DNA of 64,000 nt from Peptoniphilus_A harei_B (GCA_032560695.1 JAWGHR010000006.1:1-64000); one strand, 5' to 3'. Counted from the first letter of the stretch, positions 51,027 to 59,776 are shown. Program-made: numbers and translations. The notes: generated from the sequence alone by a model not told the origin.

Positions 51027-52628
51027 CTAGTAAGAAAAAATATTGGAATCCGTCCTCTTTTCTGTTCCACCAATATATACATCTTTATCTTTTAAAATAA
51101 TCTGGCCTCTACCCATATCCTTGAAGTCACTTACAACTTCAACTTCGTGGCCAAGATTTTTAAGTTCATCAATTATTTCAGGCTTAAAGTCCTTTTCTAC
51201 CCGAATCTTTTTGTCATCAATCCACATAATCCTTGGTGCATCAAGGGCAGCTTGTGGATTTAAATTGAAATCTATAATATTCATAAGGACTTGGACATGG
51301 GCTTGAGGTTGCATAAAGGCTCCCATTATCCCAAAGGCTCCAAGCGCCTCATTATTTTTTGTCATAAAACCAGGAATTATTGTGTGATAAGGAAGCTTTC
51401 CTCCCTCAAGAGAGTTGGCAAGTCCTTCTTCAAAATAAAAGTTTTCAATCCTGTTGTTTAGGCTTATACCAGTTCCAGGAACAACAATACCTGAACCAAA
51501 CCCTGCGTAGTTTGACTGAATCATAGAAACCATGTTGCCATACTTGTCAGCTGTTGCAAAATAAACTGTGTCAGAAGAATTTATCTTAAAAGCTTCAGGA
51601 CTTTTTGCCCTGTCACTTATTTTTACCCTCCTGTTATCAGCATATTCCTTTGATAAGAGCCTTTCAATTTCAATTTTCATCTTTGCTGGGTCAGCCACAT
51701 AGGTCTTGGCATCAGTAAGAGCTAATTTTATGGCTTCAATAATCTTGTGAAGGCTTCTTGGATCTTCACGGTCTTTAATTTCCATTTCACTTAAAATGTT
51801 TAGAGCCATTAAGACAGATATGCCGTGGCCATTAGGAGGAATTTCCCAAATGTCAATTCCCTTGTAGTTAGTGGAAATCGGGTCAACGTATCTTACTTCA
51901 AAGTCCTTTAAGTCATCAAGGCTTAAAAAACCCCCAAGTCTTTTAACTTCACTTGTAATTTTTTCTGCAAGTCCTCCTCTATAAAAGGATTCTCCCTTAG
52001 TGTCACGAATTTCTCTTAGGGTCCTTGCCATGTCAGGAGATTTGAAAACTTCTCCCGCCCTTGGCGCCCTTCCATCTATAGTAAAGGACTTAAAAAATTC
52101 TTCAAACTCTTCCCTATTTAACTTTTTATATTTTTCTACGCTTTCTCCCCAAAGTTTTGCAATTTGAGGGGTAACTGGATATCCCTCTTCTGCATAAGAG
52201 ATTGCAGGCTCAAAAATTTTATCTAGACTGAGGCTAGCAAAGTCTTCATGAACTTTCATGACTCCACCAATTAGTCCCGGCGTGTTAATTACATTTACCC
52301 CACATGAAGGCATCTTATCGTAGCCTTTTTCTCTTAGCTTTTCAATAGAAATATTTTTAGGACTTCTGCCGCTGGCATTTATTCCATAGAGCTTTCCTTC
52401 AAAATAAATTAAGGCAAACATGTCTGCCCCAAGTCCATTGCCTGTAGGTTCAACTACTGGTAAGGTCATAGATGCCGCAAGGGCAGCGTCAATAGCATTC
52501 CCTCCCTCAAGAAGAATTTTCGCCCCAGCACTTGTTGCATAGGGTGACGATGTGGCAACCATTCCGTTTTTCCCAAAAATTGTCCTCCTTGTGGAAGGAT
52601 AGGGGTAAGAATTGTAATCAAAATTCAT
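51027..52628 (-). CDS. ggt: Gamma-glutamyltransferase family protein (YwrD-like)
   Basis: A 533-residue autoprocessing Ntn-hydrolase. No signal peptide is seen, so it should be cytoplasmic, unlike secreted Ggt. The nucleophile Thr is likely the one in SSDTVYFATADKYGNMVS (about 347), after which self-cleavage would occur; GFGSGIVVPGTGISLNNR is typical of the YwrD branch. It is the first gene of ggt-uvrB-uvrA-ldt, with short gaps. Substrate is unknown; glutathione or gamma-glutamyl dipeptides are possible. Confidence 0.9.
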   Translation of the reverse strand: MNFDYNSYPYPSTRRTIFGKNGMVATSSPYATSAGAKILLEGGNAIDAALAASMTLPVVEPTGNGLGADMFALIYFEGKLYGINASGRSPKNISIEKLREKGYDKMPSCGVNVINTPGLIGGVMKVHEDFASLSLDKIFEPAISYAEEGYPVTPQIAKLWGESVEKYKKLNREEFEEFFKSFTIDGRAPRAGEVFKSPDMARTLREIRDTKGESFYRGGLAEKITSEVKRLGGFLSLDDLKDFEVRYVDPISTNYKGIDIWEIPPNGHGISVLMALNILSEMEIKDREDPRSLHKIIEAIKLALTDAKTYVADPAKMKIEIERLLSKEYADNRRVKISDRAKSPEAFKINSSDTVYFATADKYGNMVSMIQSNYAGFGSGIVVPGTGISLNNRIENFYFEEGLANSLEGGKLPYHTIIPGFMTKNNEALGAFGIMGAFMQPQAHVQVLMNIIDFNLNPQAALDAPRIMWIDDKKIRVEKDFKPEIIDELKNLGHEVEVVSDFKDMGRGQIILKDKDVYIGGTEKRTDSNIFSY

Positions 52629-52834
52629 TTTATCATCCTTTAAAACATTTCTATGAGTTTACCTTATATATAACTTAAACAAAATAAGATTAAATTTGTT
52701 CACTCAATCTATTTTTAAAAAATTTATAAAAATTTTATTTTTAATTCATGTAAGCAACTTCGCAAATAAGTGTCTACTAACATAGTTTATTCTATAATTA
52801 AACAGTAAATAATTCAACTTCTAGCTTCATATAA

Positions 52835-53184
52835 AGTCTTATAAAAACCATAGATTTTAAAAGCTTAAAATAGCTTATTTAGGCCCTATATTTTACAAAG
52901 TCAACAAGTCTCATGAGGTCTTTAGCTTCTACAAAATCAAAAATCTTCATTGAATCCTTTCCTTTCACAAAGTCAATAAAGCTCACTGACTTCCTAACTC
53001 TTACAAAGCCATAAAGTTTTATTAAGTCCACACCTTTTACTGAATTAAAAAAACTTCTGAAGTCTTTGGTTTTTATTAAGTTGTAAAATCTTCTGAAGTC
53101 TTTATCTTTTATCAAGTTGTAAAATCTTCTGAGGTCCTTATTTTTTGCAAAGTTGTAATTTACTCCAAGCCTATAGTTTTCCAT
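52835..53184. repeat. Degenerate array with 18-bp period (locus 2), with accidental open frame
   Basis: About 18 head-to-tail units of 18 bp, such as TTACAAAGTCAACAAGTC, TCATGAGGTCTTTAGCTT, TTATCAAGTTGTAAAATC and TTCTGAAGTCTTTATCTT: an (A/G)AGTC core at positions 5-10 of each unit. Because 18 is a multiple of 3, the minus strand keeps an open frame of 101 codons that reads as 12-residue repeats (NLIKDKDFRRFY, NLIKTKDFRSFF ...). There is no ribosome site before its ATG, so I treat it as a repeat and not as a gene. Confidence 0.75.
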
Positions 53185-53237
53185 AACTTAACAGATTATT
53201 ATCAAGTCAACATTTTGAAAATCATTTAACCAACAAA

Positions 53238-53264
53238 AAAGAGACCTCACACCGGAAGTCTCTT
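53238..53264 (-). terminator. Terminator of the hypothetical PH-like gene
   Basis: On the minus strand AAGAGAC-(loop)-GTCTCTT followed by six T, 14 bp after the stop codon. Confidence 0.85.
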
Positions 53265-53277
53265 AAAAAAAATTTAT

Positions 53278-53793
53278 TTACTTTTGCCATCTCCTCTTAG
53301 TTTTTTTCAATTCTTTTTTGAAATGTTTAAGATTTTCTTTGTATTCATAGGCATCGTAAATTTTTATTTTTTTGTTGTATTTGTGAGCTAGATCAAAAAC
53401 TCTTTCTTTGTCTTCTTCTTTAAAGAAAAATCTTCTTGTTAAATCTCCTTTAGTAAAGTAAAGAAGAATTTTATCTGGCTCAGCAGGTTTTTTTTCATAA
53501 GTAATCGCATCGATTTTTGACCAATCCCAAACTTCGTTGGTCTTAGTGATCTTCATATCATTACACATCTCTAGTCCCTTGCTAGTAACTGCAACATACT
53601 TTTTTGTAAGTAGCGAAAGCAATAGTAAGAGTGCCAATATTAAAGTCAACTTATACTTTGTGAAAATACCTAAAATAATCAATACAGAAGTGACTACGTA
53701 GGCATATTTTTCAGAAAATGTTTTTCTAGGATTTACATATTCGTATCTAATAGCTTCGCTGTCATCATCCCAAGGTAATTTTATCTCTGACAC
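53278..53793 (-). CDS. Hypothetical membrane protein
   Basis: 171 residues with two adjacent membrane segments (about 32-50 and 50-66) and a cytoplasmic C-terminal domain whose alternating strands (KKYVAVTSKGLEMCNDM, KILLYFTKGDLTRRFFF) resemble bacterial PH-like or YcxB-type domains. The last 25 residues are very basic (KKELKKTKRRWQK). It starts 43 bp after the nhaC-type gene and may be co-transcribed with it. Function unknown. Confidence 0.65.
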   Translation of the reverse strand: MSEIKLPWDDDSEAIRYEYVNPRKTFSEKYAYVVTSVLIILGIFTKYKLTLILALLLLLSLLTKKYVAVTSKGLEMCNDMKITKTNEVWDWSKIDAITYEKKPAEPDKILLYFTKGDLTRRFFFKEEDKERVFDLAHKYNKKIKIYDAYEYKENLKHFKKELKKTKRRWQK

Positions 53794-53835
53794 ATAATCA
53801 CTTCTTTCTATAAAATATTAGTGAGAAAAATTTAG

Positions 53836-55371
53836 TTAAGCACTAAGTTTTGGAGCTTTTCCTTCTGCTCTTCTTCTTTCAAGAGCTGCCATAGCTACTT
53901 CTCTAGCTGCTTCTGGAGCTTTAGCTTGTTTCTTCATAGTAGTCTTACCAAATAGATTTGTATAAGAACCGTCAGCCCAGAATATATTTTTACCAGCAAA
54001 AGCTGTTACGCAAGCGTAAATTGGGTTTAGTAAGTTAACAAATGCAAATGGGAAGAATGCAAGTGGGTTAACACCAAGTGTTCTAAATTGGTAAGCACCA
54101 CAAGCTGTCCATGGGAACATTACTGCCCAAAGTGTACCAGCATCTTCAAGTGTTCTTGATAACATATTTCTTGCAAGTCCAAGTTCATCATATTTTGTAT
54201 CATATAGAGGAGCAGGAACACCGATTCCTAAGAATTGGTCACACATTGCTGCGTCACAGAATATTGATGTAAGCATTGTAGCAAGAACGATTCCACCAAC
54301 AGAGTTGATTCTATTTTTAATTCCACCAAATAATTTTTCAACGATACCACATTTTTCAAGAGCACCACCAAAGGATACTGCAAGAATAATAAGGTTGATT
54401 GTCCACATTTGGTTATCCATACCACCTTTAGCAAGAGCACCATCAAGGAATTCATTTCCTGTTTCAATTGATGGACCATAGTGAAGGATTGAGAATAAAT
54501 CTGCTACTGAATATCTTTGTTGGAAGATAAGAGCAAATATAACACCTACTGCAACTGAACCAAGTACGCCTGGAAGACCAGGGATTCTTAATACCATTAT
54601 AATTACAATTACTACAATTGGAAGTAGTACTAAAGGATTAACATTAAAGTTAGAAGAGATTGCTTCTCTAATACCATCAGCAATTGTTGGATCATATCCA
54701 GCGCCTGCAATATTCATACCTAAGATTGTATAAATAATAAGAGATATTAAGAAAACAGGGCCTGTTGTAGATACCATGGCTGCAACGTGATCGAATAAAC
54801 CTGTTCCAGCAACACCAGCTGCAAGGTTAGTAGTATCAGATAGTGGAGAGAATTTATCTCCAACATAGGCTCCAGATATTACCATACCTGCTGTTAGTGC
54901 AGGATTAATTCCAAGTCCAGCACCAATTGTCATAAAAGCAATACCTACAGTTGCTGTTGCAGTCCAAGATGAACCACAAGCTAAACCAACTACTGCACAA
55001 AGTAGACAACCAACTGGTAGGAATGTTTGTGGTGATAAAAAGTCAAGTCCATAATAGATAAGAGCTGGAATTGTACCTGAAATCATGAAAGATGATACCA
55101 ATAGACCTACAGTAAGTAAAATTAAAATTGCATCCAATGTCGCTGTTATTCTGTCAATAATACCAGACAACATTTCTTCAAAAGAATGTCCACAAATTAC
55201 ACCAATAGTTACAGTAACTATAAGTGCTATGATTAGTGGCATATGAGCAGCATCATAAGCCTCATCACTAAATTTGAAAACATATACCATTAGCGCTACC
55301 ATTGTTAAAATAGGTAGAATTGCTTCGAAAAAACTAGGTAGTCTAACAGCTTTTTGACCGTCGTTCTTCAT
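53836..55371 (-). CDS. NhaC-family transporter, probably hut-linked
   Basis: A 511-residue, about 12-segment transporter of the NhaC type (ion transporter superfamily). SSWTATATVGIAFM and VISGAYVGDKFSPLSDTTNLA are the family signatures. The genome has several members, so they need not be sodium/proton antiporters; the same promoter architecture and hut box as hutH suggest a role in histidine uptake or exchange of a product. Start with AAGGAGG, which is partly hidden in a hairpin (55383-55398). Confidence 0.88.
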   Translation of the reverse strand: MKNDGQKAVRLPSFFEAILPILTMVALMVYVFKFSDEAYDAAHMPLIIALIVTVTIGVICGHSFEEMLSGIIDRITATLDAILILLTVGLLVSSFMISGTIPALIYYGLDFLSPQTFLPVGCLLCAVVGLACGSSWTATATVGIAFMTIGAGLGINPALTAGMVISGAYVGDKFSPLSDTTNLAAGVAGTGLFDHVAAMVSTTGPVFLISLIIYTILGMNIAGAGYDPTIADGIREAISSNFNVNPLVLLPIVVIVIIMVLRIPGLPGVLGSVAVGVIFALIFQQRYSVADLFSILHYGPSIETGNEFLDGALAKGGMDNQMWTINLIILAVSFGGALEKCGIVEKLFGGIKNRINSVGGIVLATMLTSIFCDAAMCDQFLGIGVPAPLYDTKYDELGLARNMLSRTLEDAGTLWAVMFPWTACGAYQFRTLGVNPLAFFPFAFVNLLNPIYACVTAFAGKNIFWADGSYTNLFGKTTMKKQAKAPEAAREVAMAALERRRAEGKAPKLSA

Positions 55372-55382
55372 AAATAAAACCT

Positions 55383-55398
55383 CCTTAAAACATTAAGG
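55383..55398 (-). promoter_or_regulatory. Hairpin covering the ribosome site of the NhaC-type gene
   Basis: CCTTAA-tgtt-TTAAGG on the minus strand; the right arm contains the first bases of the AAGGAGG ribosome site, so initiation could be modulated by folding. Confidence 0.45.
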
Positions 55399-55455
55399 CA
55401 CGTCATAAAAAATTGGCATGTCTGTGATACATTTGTTGAAATTTTGTACCACTGA

Positions 55456-55466
55456 AAATGTTTTCT
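55456..55466 (-). promoter_or_regulatory. hut box at the NhaC-type gene
   Basis: AAATGTTTTCT (minus AGAAAACATTT), 7 bp after the -10 element, extended to the near-palindrome TGAAAATGTTTTCTA (55453-55467). Confidence 0.6.
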
Positions 55467-55472
55467 AGCTTC

Positions 55473-55501
55473 ATCTTACTCCTCTTATGAATTTTAGTCA
55501 A
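55473..55501 (-). promoter_or_regulatory. Promoter of the NhaC-type gene
   Basis: Minus strand -35 TTGACT (55496-55501), 17-bp spacer, -10 TAAGAT (55473-55478). A second -10-like TATAAT lies about 65 bp further upstream, from which a longer leader with a 23-codon open frame (ATG at 55475, GAGGAG before it) could be transcribed. Confidence 0.65.
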
Positions 55502-55559
55502 CTGCAAATCTAAGAGCAATTTTTAAATTGCATTTAATATTATACAATATATTATTAGA

Positions 55560-56045
55560 TTTTTATGCTAATTTGAAATAGTATTTTTAATTTTCATATA
55601 TCAATTCTGGTGCTTTTTACGACCCATGATTTCTCAATTAAAAGTGATGAATCATTGTATGATTCACCTTCTTAGTCTTAAGGCTAAAATATTTTATTAA
55701 TTTTTTAATAGATATTTTTGCATACTTCTTATTGTTTTCTAAATTTTTATTTCCTATTTTATTTCTTCATATTTACAAAAAATTTTTTATGTTTTAATAG
55801 AAATCTAACTTATCTCATCCTTTCATTCTATCTGGATCTATATCTTTTTTTAAATTTATAATTAGCAAGTAATTAAAAATATATTTTTCTAACTACTTAT
55901 TTTTTAATTACTTGCTTTAATAATTAGATCTTTTCTTAACTCTAAACTTGATCTTTAATCTAGACTTCAATAATTTTTACTTTCACTGAGTCTAATGCTT
56001 TTACAAGTAATTATTCTTGATTTCTTTTTAAAAGCATTAATTTAC
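55560..56045. other. Intergenic region with three inverted repeats
   Basis: About 490 bp without a gene between the NhaC promoter and the yuiF-like terminator. It holds TGAATCAT-tgt-ATGATTCA (55648-55666), the 15-bp repeat GCAAGTAATTAAAAA with its complement (55865-55879 and 55901-55915), and TAATGCTTTTA with its complement (55993-56003 and 56029-56039). A few units in an 18-bp phase (for example AACTCTAAACTTGATCTT) are seen at about 55937-56020. Confidence 0.55.
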
Positions 56046-56050
56046 AAATA

Positions 56051-56079
56051 AAAAACAGGCACCTACTTAGTGCCTGTCT
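56051..56079 (-). terminator. Terminator of the YuiF-like transporter gene
   Basis: On the minus strand ACAGGCAC-(taagtag)-GTGCCTGT followed by six T: an 8-bp GC-rich stem. Confidence 0.88.
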
Positions 56080-56111
56080 TAATGACTAAAGTCAAATTTT
56101 AAGTTATCTCA

Positions 56112-57491
56112 TTAAGATAATAATACTGATCCAATTACACCACCGATTACTAAGAATACGTCAAATGCGATAAATGTAGGTACGCAAGTATCCCAAATGT
56201 GATCGTGTTGTCCGTCAGCGTTAAGACCTGATGTAGGTCCCATTGTTGAGTCAGATGCTGGTGATCCTGCATCTCCAAGAGCTGCTGCTACACCAATTAA
56301 TAGGATAATAGCTGATTTTGAGAATCCCAATTGTTGAGCTAATGGAACGTAGATTGCTGCTACTACTGGGATTGTACCAAAAGATGTACCGATACCCATT
56401 GTAATAACAAGACCAATTGCTAATAGAACAATTGCTGATACTACAAGTGAAGCGCCTTCCATCATAGCTGCTGTATTGTTAACTAATTCAATTACAGCAC
56501 CTGAAGTGTTAAGAACGTTAGCAAATCCACCTGCTATTAACATTACGAATGCGATAAATGCCATTAGGTCAAGTCCACCATTAACCATTTCGTCGATTTC
56601 ATTCCATTTAATAGAACGAGTAATTAATAGGAATATAATACCAATTAATGCTGAGAATGGAAGATTAGTTGTGATGATTTGAACTATAAGCATTGCTAGA
56701 GCAGCGATTAAAGCTCCCCAAGCTTGTCCAGTCATGTGAACTTCTTGGTCTAGAGAAATAACTCCAGGGATTTCAACATCATCATAGTGTCTGTCTTTTC
56801 CGTAAAGAACAAATACTACAAAGATTAAACCAATTAACATTGAAAGTCCACCAATCCACATTACTTTTTGAGTATCTGCAACTGTTGTTGGCATACCTGC
56901 ATCTGTCATGTTTGATGCAATAATGTTGTGGAAAATAAGTCCAAATCCTGCTGGAATTGAAATATAAGGTGCCTTTAAGCCAAAGCAAAGAGCTGATGCT
57001 ACAGCACGTCTGTCAATCTTTAACTTATTCATAAGTCCTAGTAGAGGTGGAATTAGAATAGGTATAAAGGAAATGTGAACTGGTAAAAGGTTTTGTGAAA
57101 AGATTGATATAAATGCTATTAGGAAAATTAAGTAAAATTTATTGTTTCCTACTAACTTAGAAATCTTTTGAGCAAGAATAGTTATAAGTCCTGATTTACC
57201 AATTGCATAAGCAAACATACCAATTAGGATATAAGCAAGAGCTGTCTCTGCCATTGATCCCATACCACCAATGATTGTACCAATAATTGCGTCGCCTTCA
57301 GTTCCAAATCCTGGAAGCTTTCCAACTGTATTTGCTTGCCATGAATCTGCTTCAAATACATATAATGGCATGCCTGCAGTTAATCCTGCAACAACACCTG
57401 CTACTAAGAGTGAAAGTAGTACGTTAAGTTTTAACATACATAAGATTACGAGTAATAGTACCGACACTACTACGGGGTTAAATAACAACAT
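56112..57491 (-). CDS. YuiF-like (COG2056) amino-acid/Na+ transporter, probable histidine permease
   Basis: A 459-residue transporter with about 12 segments. The N-terminal LLSLLVAGVVAGLTAGMPL and the C-terminal ALGDAGSPASDSTMGPTSGLN with an acidic/Ser-rich site are typical of the YuiF family (annotated as sodium/proton antiporter or histidine transporter). Neighbourhood with hutI and the shared hut box favour histidine import. Ribosome site AAAGGAGG, starting ATG is clear. Confidence 0.85.
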   Translation of the reverse strand: MLLFNPVVVSVLLLVILCMLKLNVLLSLLVAGVVAGLTAGMPLYVFEADSWQANTVGKLPGFGTEGDAIIGTIIGGMGSMAETALAYILIGMFAYAIGKSGLITILAQKISKLVGNNKFYLIFLIAFISIFSQNLLPVHISFIPILIPPLLGLMNKLKIDRRAVASALCFGLKAPYISIPAGFGLIFHNIIASNMTDAGMPTTVADTQKVMWIGGLSMLIGLIFVVFVLYGKDRHYDDVEIPGVISLDQEVHMTGQAWGALIAALAMLIVQIITTNLPFSALIGIIFLLITRSIKWNEIDEMVNGGLDLMAFIAFVMLIAGGFANVLNTSGAVIELVNNTAAMMEGASLVVSAIVLLAIGLVITMGIGTSFGTIPVVAAIYVPLAQQLGFSKSAIILLIGVAAALGDAGSPASDSTMGPTSGLNADGQHDHIWDTCVPTFIAFDVFLVIGGVIGSVLLS

Positions 57492-57509
57492 ATTTTTTTC
57501 CTCCTTTGA

Positions 57510-57520
57510 AAATGTTTTCT
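57510..57520 (-). promoter_or_regulatory. hut box at the YuiF-like gene
   Basis: AAATGTTTTCT (minus AGAAAACATTT), within the near-palindrome TGAAAATGTTTTCT (57507-57520), 3 bp after the -10 element and directly before the ribosome site. Confidence 0.6.
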
Positions 57521-57522
57521 TT

Positions 57523-57551
57523 ATTTTCTCACATTATTGTACTTTTGTCAA
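57523..57551 (-). promoter_or_regulatory. Promoter of the YuiF-like gene
   Basis: Minus strand -35 TTGACA (57546-57551), 17-bp spacer, -10 GAAAAT (57523-57528). Two TATAAT motifs further upstream could add a second promoter. Confidence 0.6.
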
Positions 57552-57765
57552 TAAACTAATTCTCTATTATACTAAATTATACAATCCTTTAGTCTAAATA
57601 TTCTATTAATTTATTAAAGTGATTATTTCCAACTATTACTGTTTTACTTGATTTTATGAGCTTTTATAGCTTTCCATTTTCTCTCTCTTATGCAAAATTC
57701 AGAATAATGTTTTATAATATAAACTATTGTATTTTTTTAATTTTTTAAGAAACATTATTTTGTGC
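57552..57765. other. Intergenic, AT-rich, no gene seen
   Basis: About 210 bp between the YuiF-like promoter and the hutI terminator. Nothing recognisable. Confidence 0.4.
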
Positions 57766-57768
57766 AAA

Positions 57769-57796
57769 AAAATAAAGGGGCCGAAGCCCCTTTATT
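57769..57796 (-). terminator. Terminator of hutI
   Basis: AATAAAGGGGC-(ttcg)-GCCCCTTTATT with a following T-run on the minus strand; an 11-bp perfect stem with a stable tetraloop. Confidence 0.9.
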
Positions 57797-57824
57797 TTAT
57801 ATCCTATATTGTTTTCCTGCTTAA

Positions 57825-59090
57825 TTATTTTACAAGCTTTCTATCTTCAACTACTAGTTCTCCATCAACATAGACTTGTTTACATAAGTTTGTTCCAAAG
57901 AAGTAAAGTGTGTAGTCAATGTTGTGTGCATCAAAGATTGCAATGTTTGCTCTCTTGCCCTTGTCAAAGGATCCAATAGTTTTTGCCCTGTCAACTGAAT
58001 AAGCAGCGTTAATAGTTACTGCGTTATAAACTTCAATTGGTGTAAGTTTCATTTCTAGACAACCAAGTTGCATAATAAATTGAAGGTTTGCTGTTGGACA
58101 TGATCCTGGGTTGGAGTCTGTACAAAGTGTGATTGCCATTCCCTTTTCAAGCATTCTTCTTGCTGGAGCATAAGTGTCTAGCATTAGTGAGAAAGTTGTT
58201 CCTGGAAGAAGGTTTCCAATTACATTTGCCTTTGCAAGAGTTTCAATTTCTTCATCATCAACTACCATTAAGTGCTCTGCAGAAACTGCTCCAACTTTAG
58301 CAGCAACATCTACTCCACCGATATTTTCAATTTCATCAGAGTGGATTCTTAGTTTAAAGCCATGTTCCTTAGCAGCTTCAAGAATTCTCTCAGATTGTTC
58401 TGCAGTAAATACTCCCTTTTCACAGAATACGTCACAGAATTCTGCAAGATTTCTCTTTGCTACTTCTGGCATCATATCGATTACGATATCAACATACTCA
58501 TCTGGATTATCCTTATATTTTTCGTGGATAACGTGAGCTGCCATAAATGTTGTGATAAGTTCTGTTGGGAAATCTTCATTTAATTTCTTAAGAACTTCAA
58601 GTTCCTTTAATTCTGTTTCAAGAGTAATGCCGTAACCACTTTTTGCTTCAACAGAAGTTACACCGTGAACTAGCATGTGTTCAAGAAGATCTCTTGTCTT
58701 ATCATAAAGTTCGTCAAAGCTTGCTGCATCTGTTGCCTTTAGTGTAGATAGAATTCCTCCACCTGCTTCAAGGATTTCAAGATATTCCATTCCATTAAGC
58801 TTCATGGCAAATTCATTTTCACGACTTCCACCATAAACAAGGTGAGTGTGAGCGTCAATTAAACCTGGAGTTGCAGTCTTACCTGTAAGATCAACTATTT
58901 CAGTATTGTCGTCTTTTAAATTTTCATATCCATTACCTTCGCCAACCTCTAAGATCTTACCATCCTTGATAGCAATGTAAGCATTTTCTAATATGTCAGC
59001 TTGGTTCATTTCTTCTCCCCTGAGTGGTCTACCAATGTCCCTTGGTGAGAAAACCTGTTCAAGATTAACTAATATTTTATCCGCTTTCAT
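57825..59090 (-). CDS. hutI: Imidazolonepropionase
   Basis: A 421-residue amidohydrolase. Metal-binding His in DAHTHLVYGG (about 78-81), the string GIT-type EAKSGYGIT, HSDEIENIG with His and Glu, and CTDSNPGSCPTANL near the C-terminus. It opens the imidazolone ring to N-formiminoglutamate. Length is typical. It stands alone with its own promoter region (TATAAT at about 59128-59133 on the minus strand) and ribosome site GGAGG. Confidence 0.96.
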   Translation of the reverse strand: MKADKILVNLEQVFSPRDIGRPLRGEEMNQADILENAYIAIKDGKILEVGEGNGYENLKDDNTEIVDLTGKTATPGLIDAHTHLVYGGSRENEFAMKLNGMEYLEILEAGGGILSTLKATDAASFDELYDKTRDLLEHMLVHGVTSVEAKSGYGITLETELKELEVLKKLNEDFPTELITTFMAAHVIHEKYKDNPDEYVDIVIDMMPEVAKRNLAEFCDVFCEKGVFTAEQSERILEAAKEHGFKLRIHSDEIENIGGVDVAAKVGAVSAEHLMVVDDEEIETLAKANVIGNLLPGTTFSLMLDTYAPARRMLEKGMAITLCTDSNPGSCPTANLQFIMQLGCLEMKLTPIEVYNAVTINAAYSVDRAKTIGSFDKGKRANIAIFDAHNIDYTLYFFGTNLCKQVYVDGELVVEDRKLVK

Positions 59091-59127
59091 AAATTCCTCC
59101 TTTTATGTCAATATCTTAACACATATT

Positions 59128-59133
59128 ATATAC
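59128..59133 (-). promoter_or_regulatory. -10 element of hutI
   Basis: TATAAT within TATATAATATG on the minus strand, about 38 bp before the start codon. The -35 is weak. A box-like AAAATATTTTCG (about 59144-59156) lies where the -35 should be; it resembles the hut box imperfectly. Confidence 0.4.
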
Positions 59134-59334
59134 CCAATAAATACGAAAATATTTTTATTTGGATTTTTAATTATCTTCATAATTTTTAAAGATATTTTTC
59201 TAGCAAGTTATAAAACAAATTCCCAAATCCTCTACGAAAAATTTTTCTTTCTATAAATAAAATAAGAAAATAAAAAATAAAATAAAAATTTTTTCATTAC
59301 TTCAATTATTTCTTTCTCTACAATTTTTTTAACT

Positions 59335-59580
59335 ATATAAGTATTTATAGTTGAATAATAATTTTAAACTCATAAATATCTGCGACTTTTTAAATATTTA
59401 AGACTCTATAAACAGTGACTGTCTGATATTTTTCTATAGCTCTATAAAAAATTACAAGTCCACATAAATTTATATGTCTGTATTTGCTTATAAGTTTACA
59501 AGAGTATGGAAGCCTATAATACTTTGTAACTCTGTAATAATTGACAAGTCCAAAAGTTTTAATATTCATTCTTTCCTATC
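59335..59580. repeat. Degenerate array with 18-bp period (locus 3)
   Basis: About 13 units of 18 bp, for example GACTCTATAAACAGTGAC, AGCTCTATAAAAAATTAC, AAGTCCACATAAATTTAT, AAGCCTATAATACTTTGT and AACTCTGTAATAATTGAC. The unit core (A/G)A(G/C)TC(T/C)ATAA is at the head of each unit. It fills the space between the hutI and hutU promoters; the period is preserved while the sequence drifts. Confidence 0.72.
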
Positions 59581-59666
59581 ATCTATTCCTATCAACTAAT
59601 AGAAGAAACTTCTCAATCTCTATTTTAAAGATTTTTATTAAATTTGAAAACGATTCATTTCTTTAG

Positions 59667-59680
59667 TTTACCATGGTAAA
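59667..59680. promoter_or_regulatory. Palindromic operator candidate TTTACCATGGTAAA
   Basis: A perfect 14-bp palindrome about 120 bp before the hutU -35 box and 20 bp after TTTGAAAACGATTC. Its symmetry and location suggest a dimeric regulator site. Confidence 0.45.
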
Positions 59681-59776
59681 TTAATCATCTTTTTTAAGGA
59701 AATATGTCCTTGATACTTGTGTTTTCAAGACAATTTAAGAAAATTAATTGCTTTTTTGAGATATTTTTAAAATTTT

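Noticed and set aside
52879..53184. A 101-codon minus-strand frame
   Set aside because: It lies wholly inside an 18-bp repeat array, has no ribosome site, and its repetitive sequence is explained by the array. I list the stretch as a repeat.
59643..59658. True cre site at hutU
   Set aside because: TGAAAACGATTCAT keeps the first eight cre bases but fails the last three positions, so I mention it only as a resemblance.
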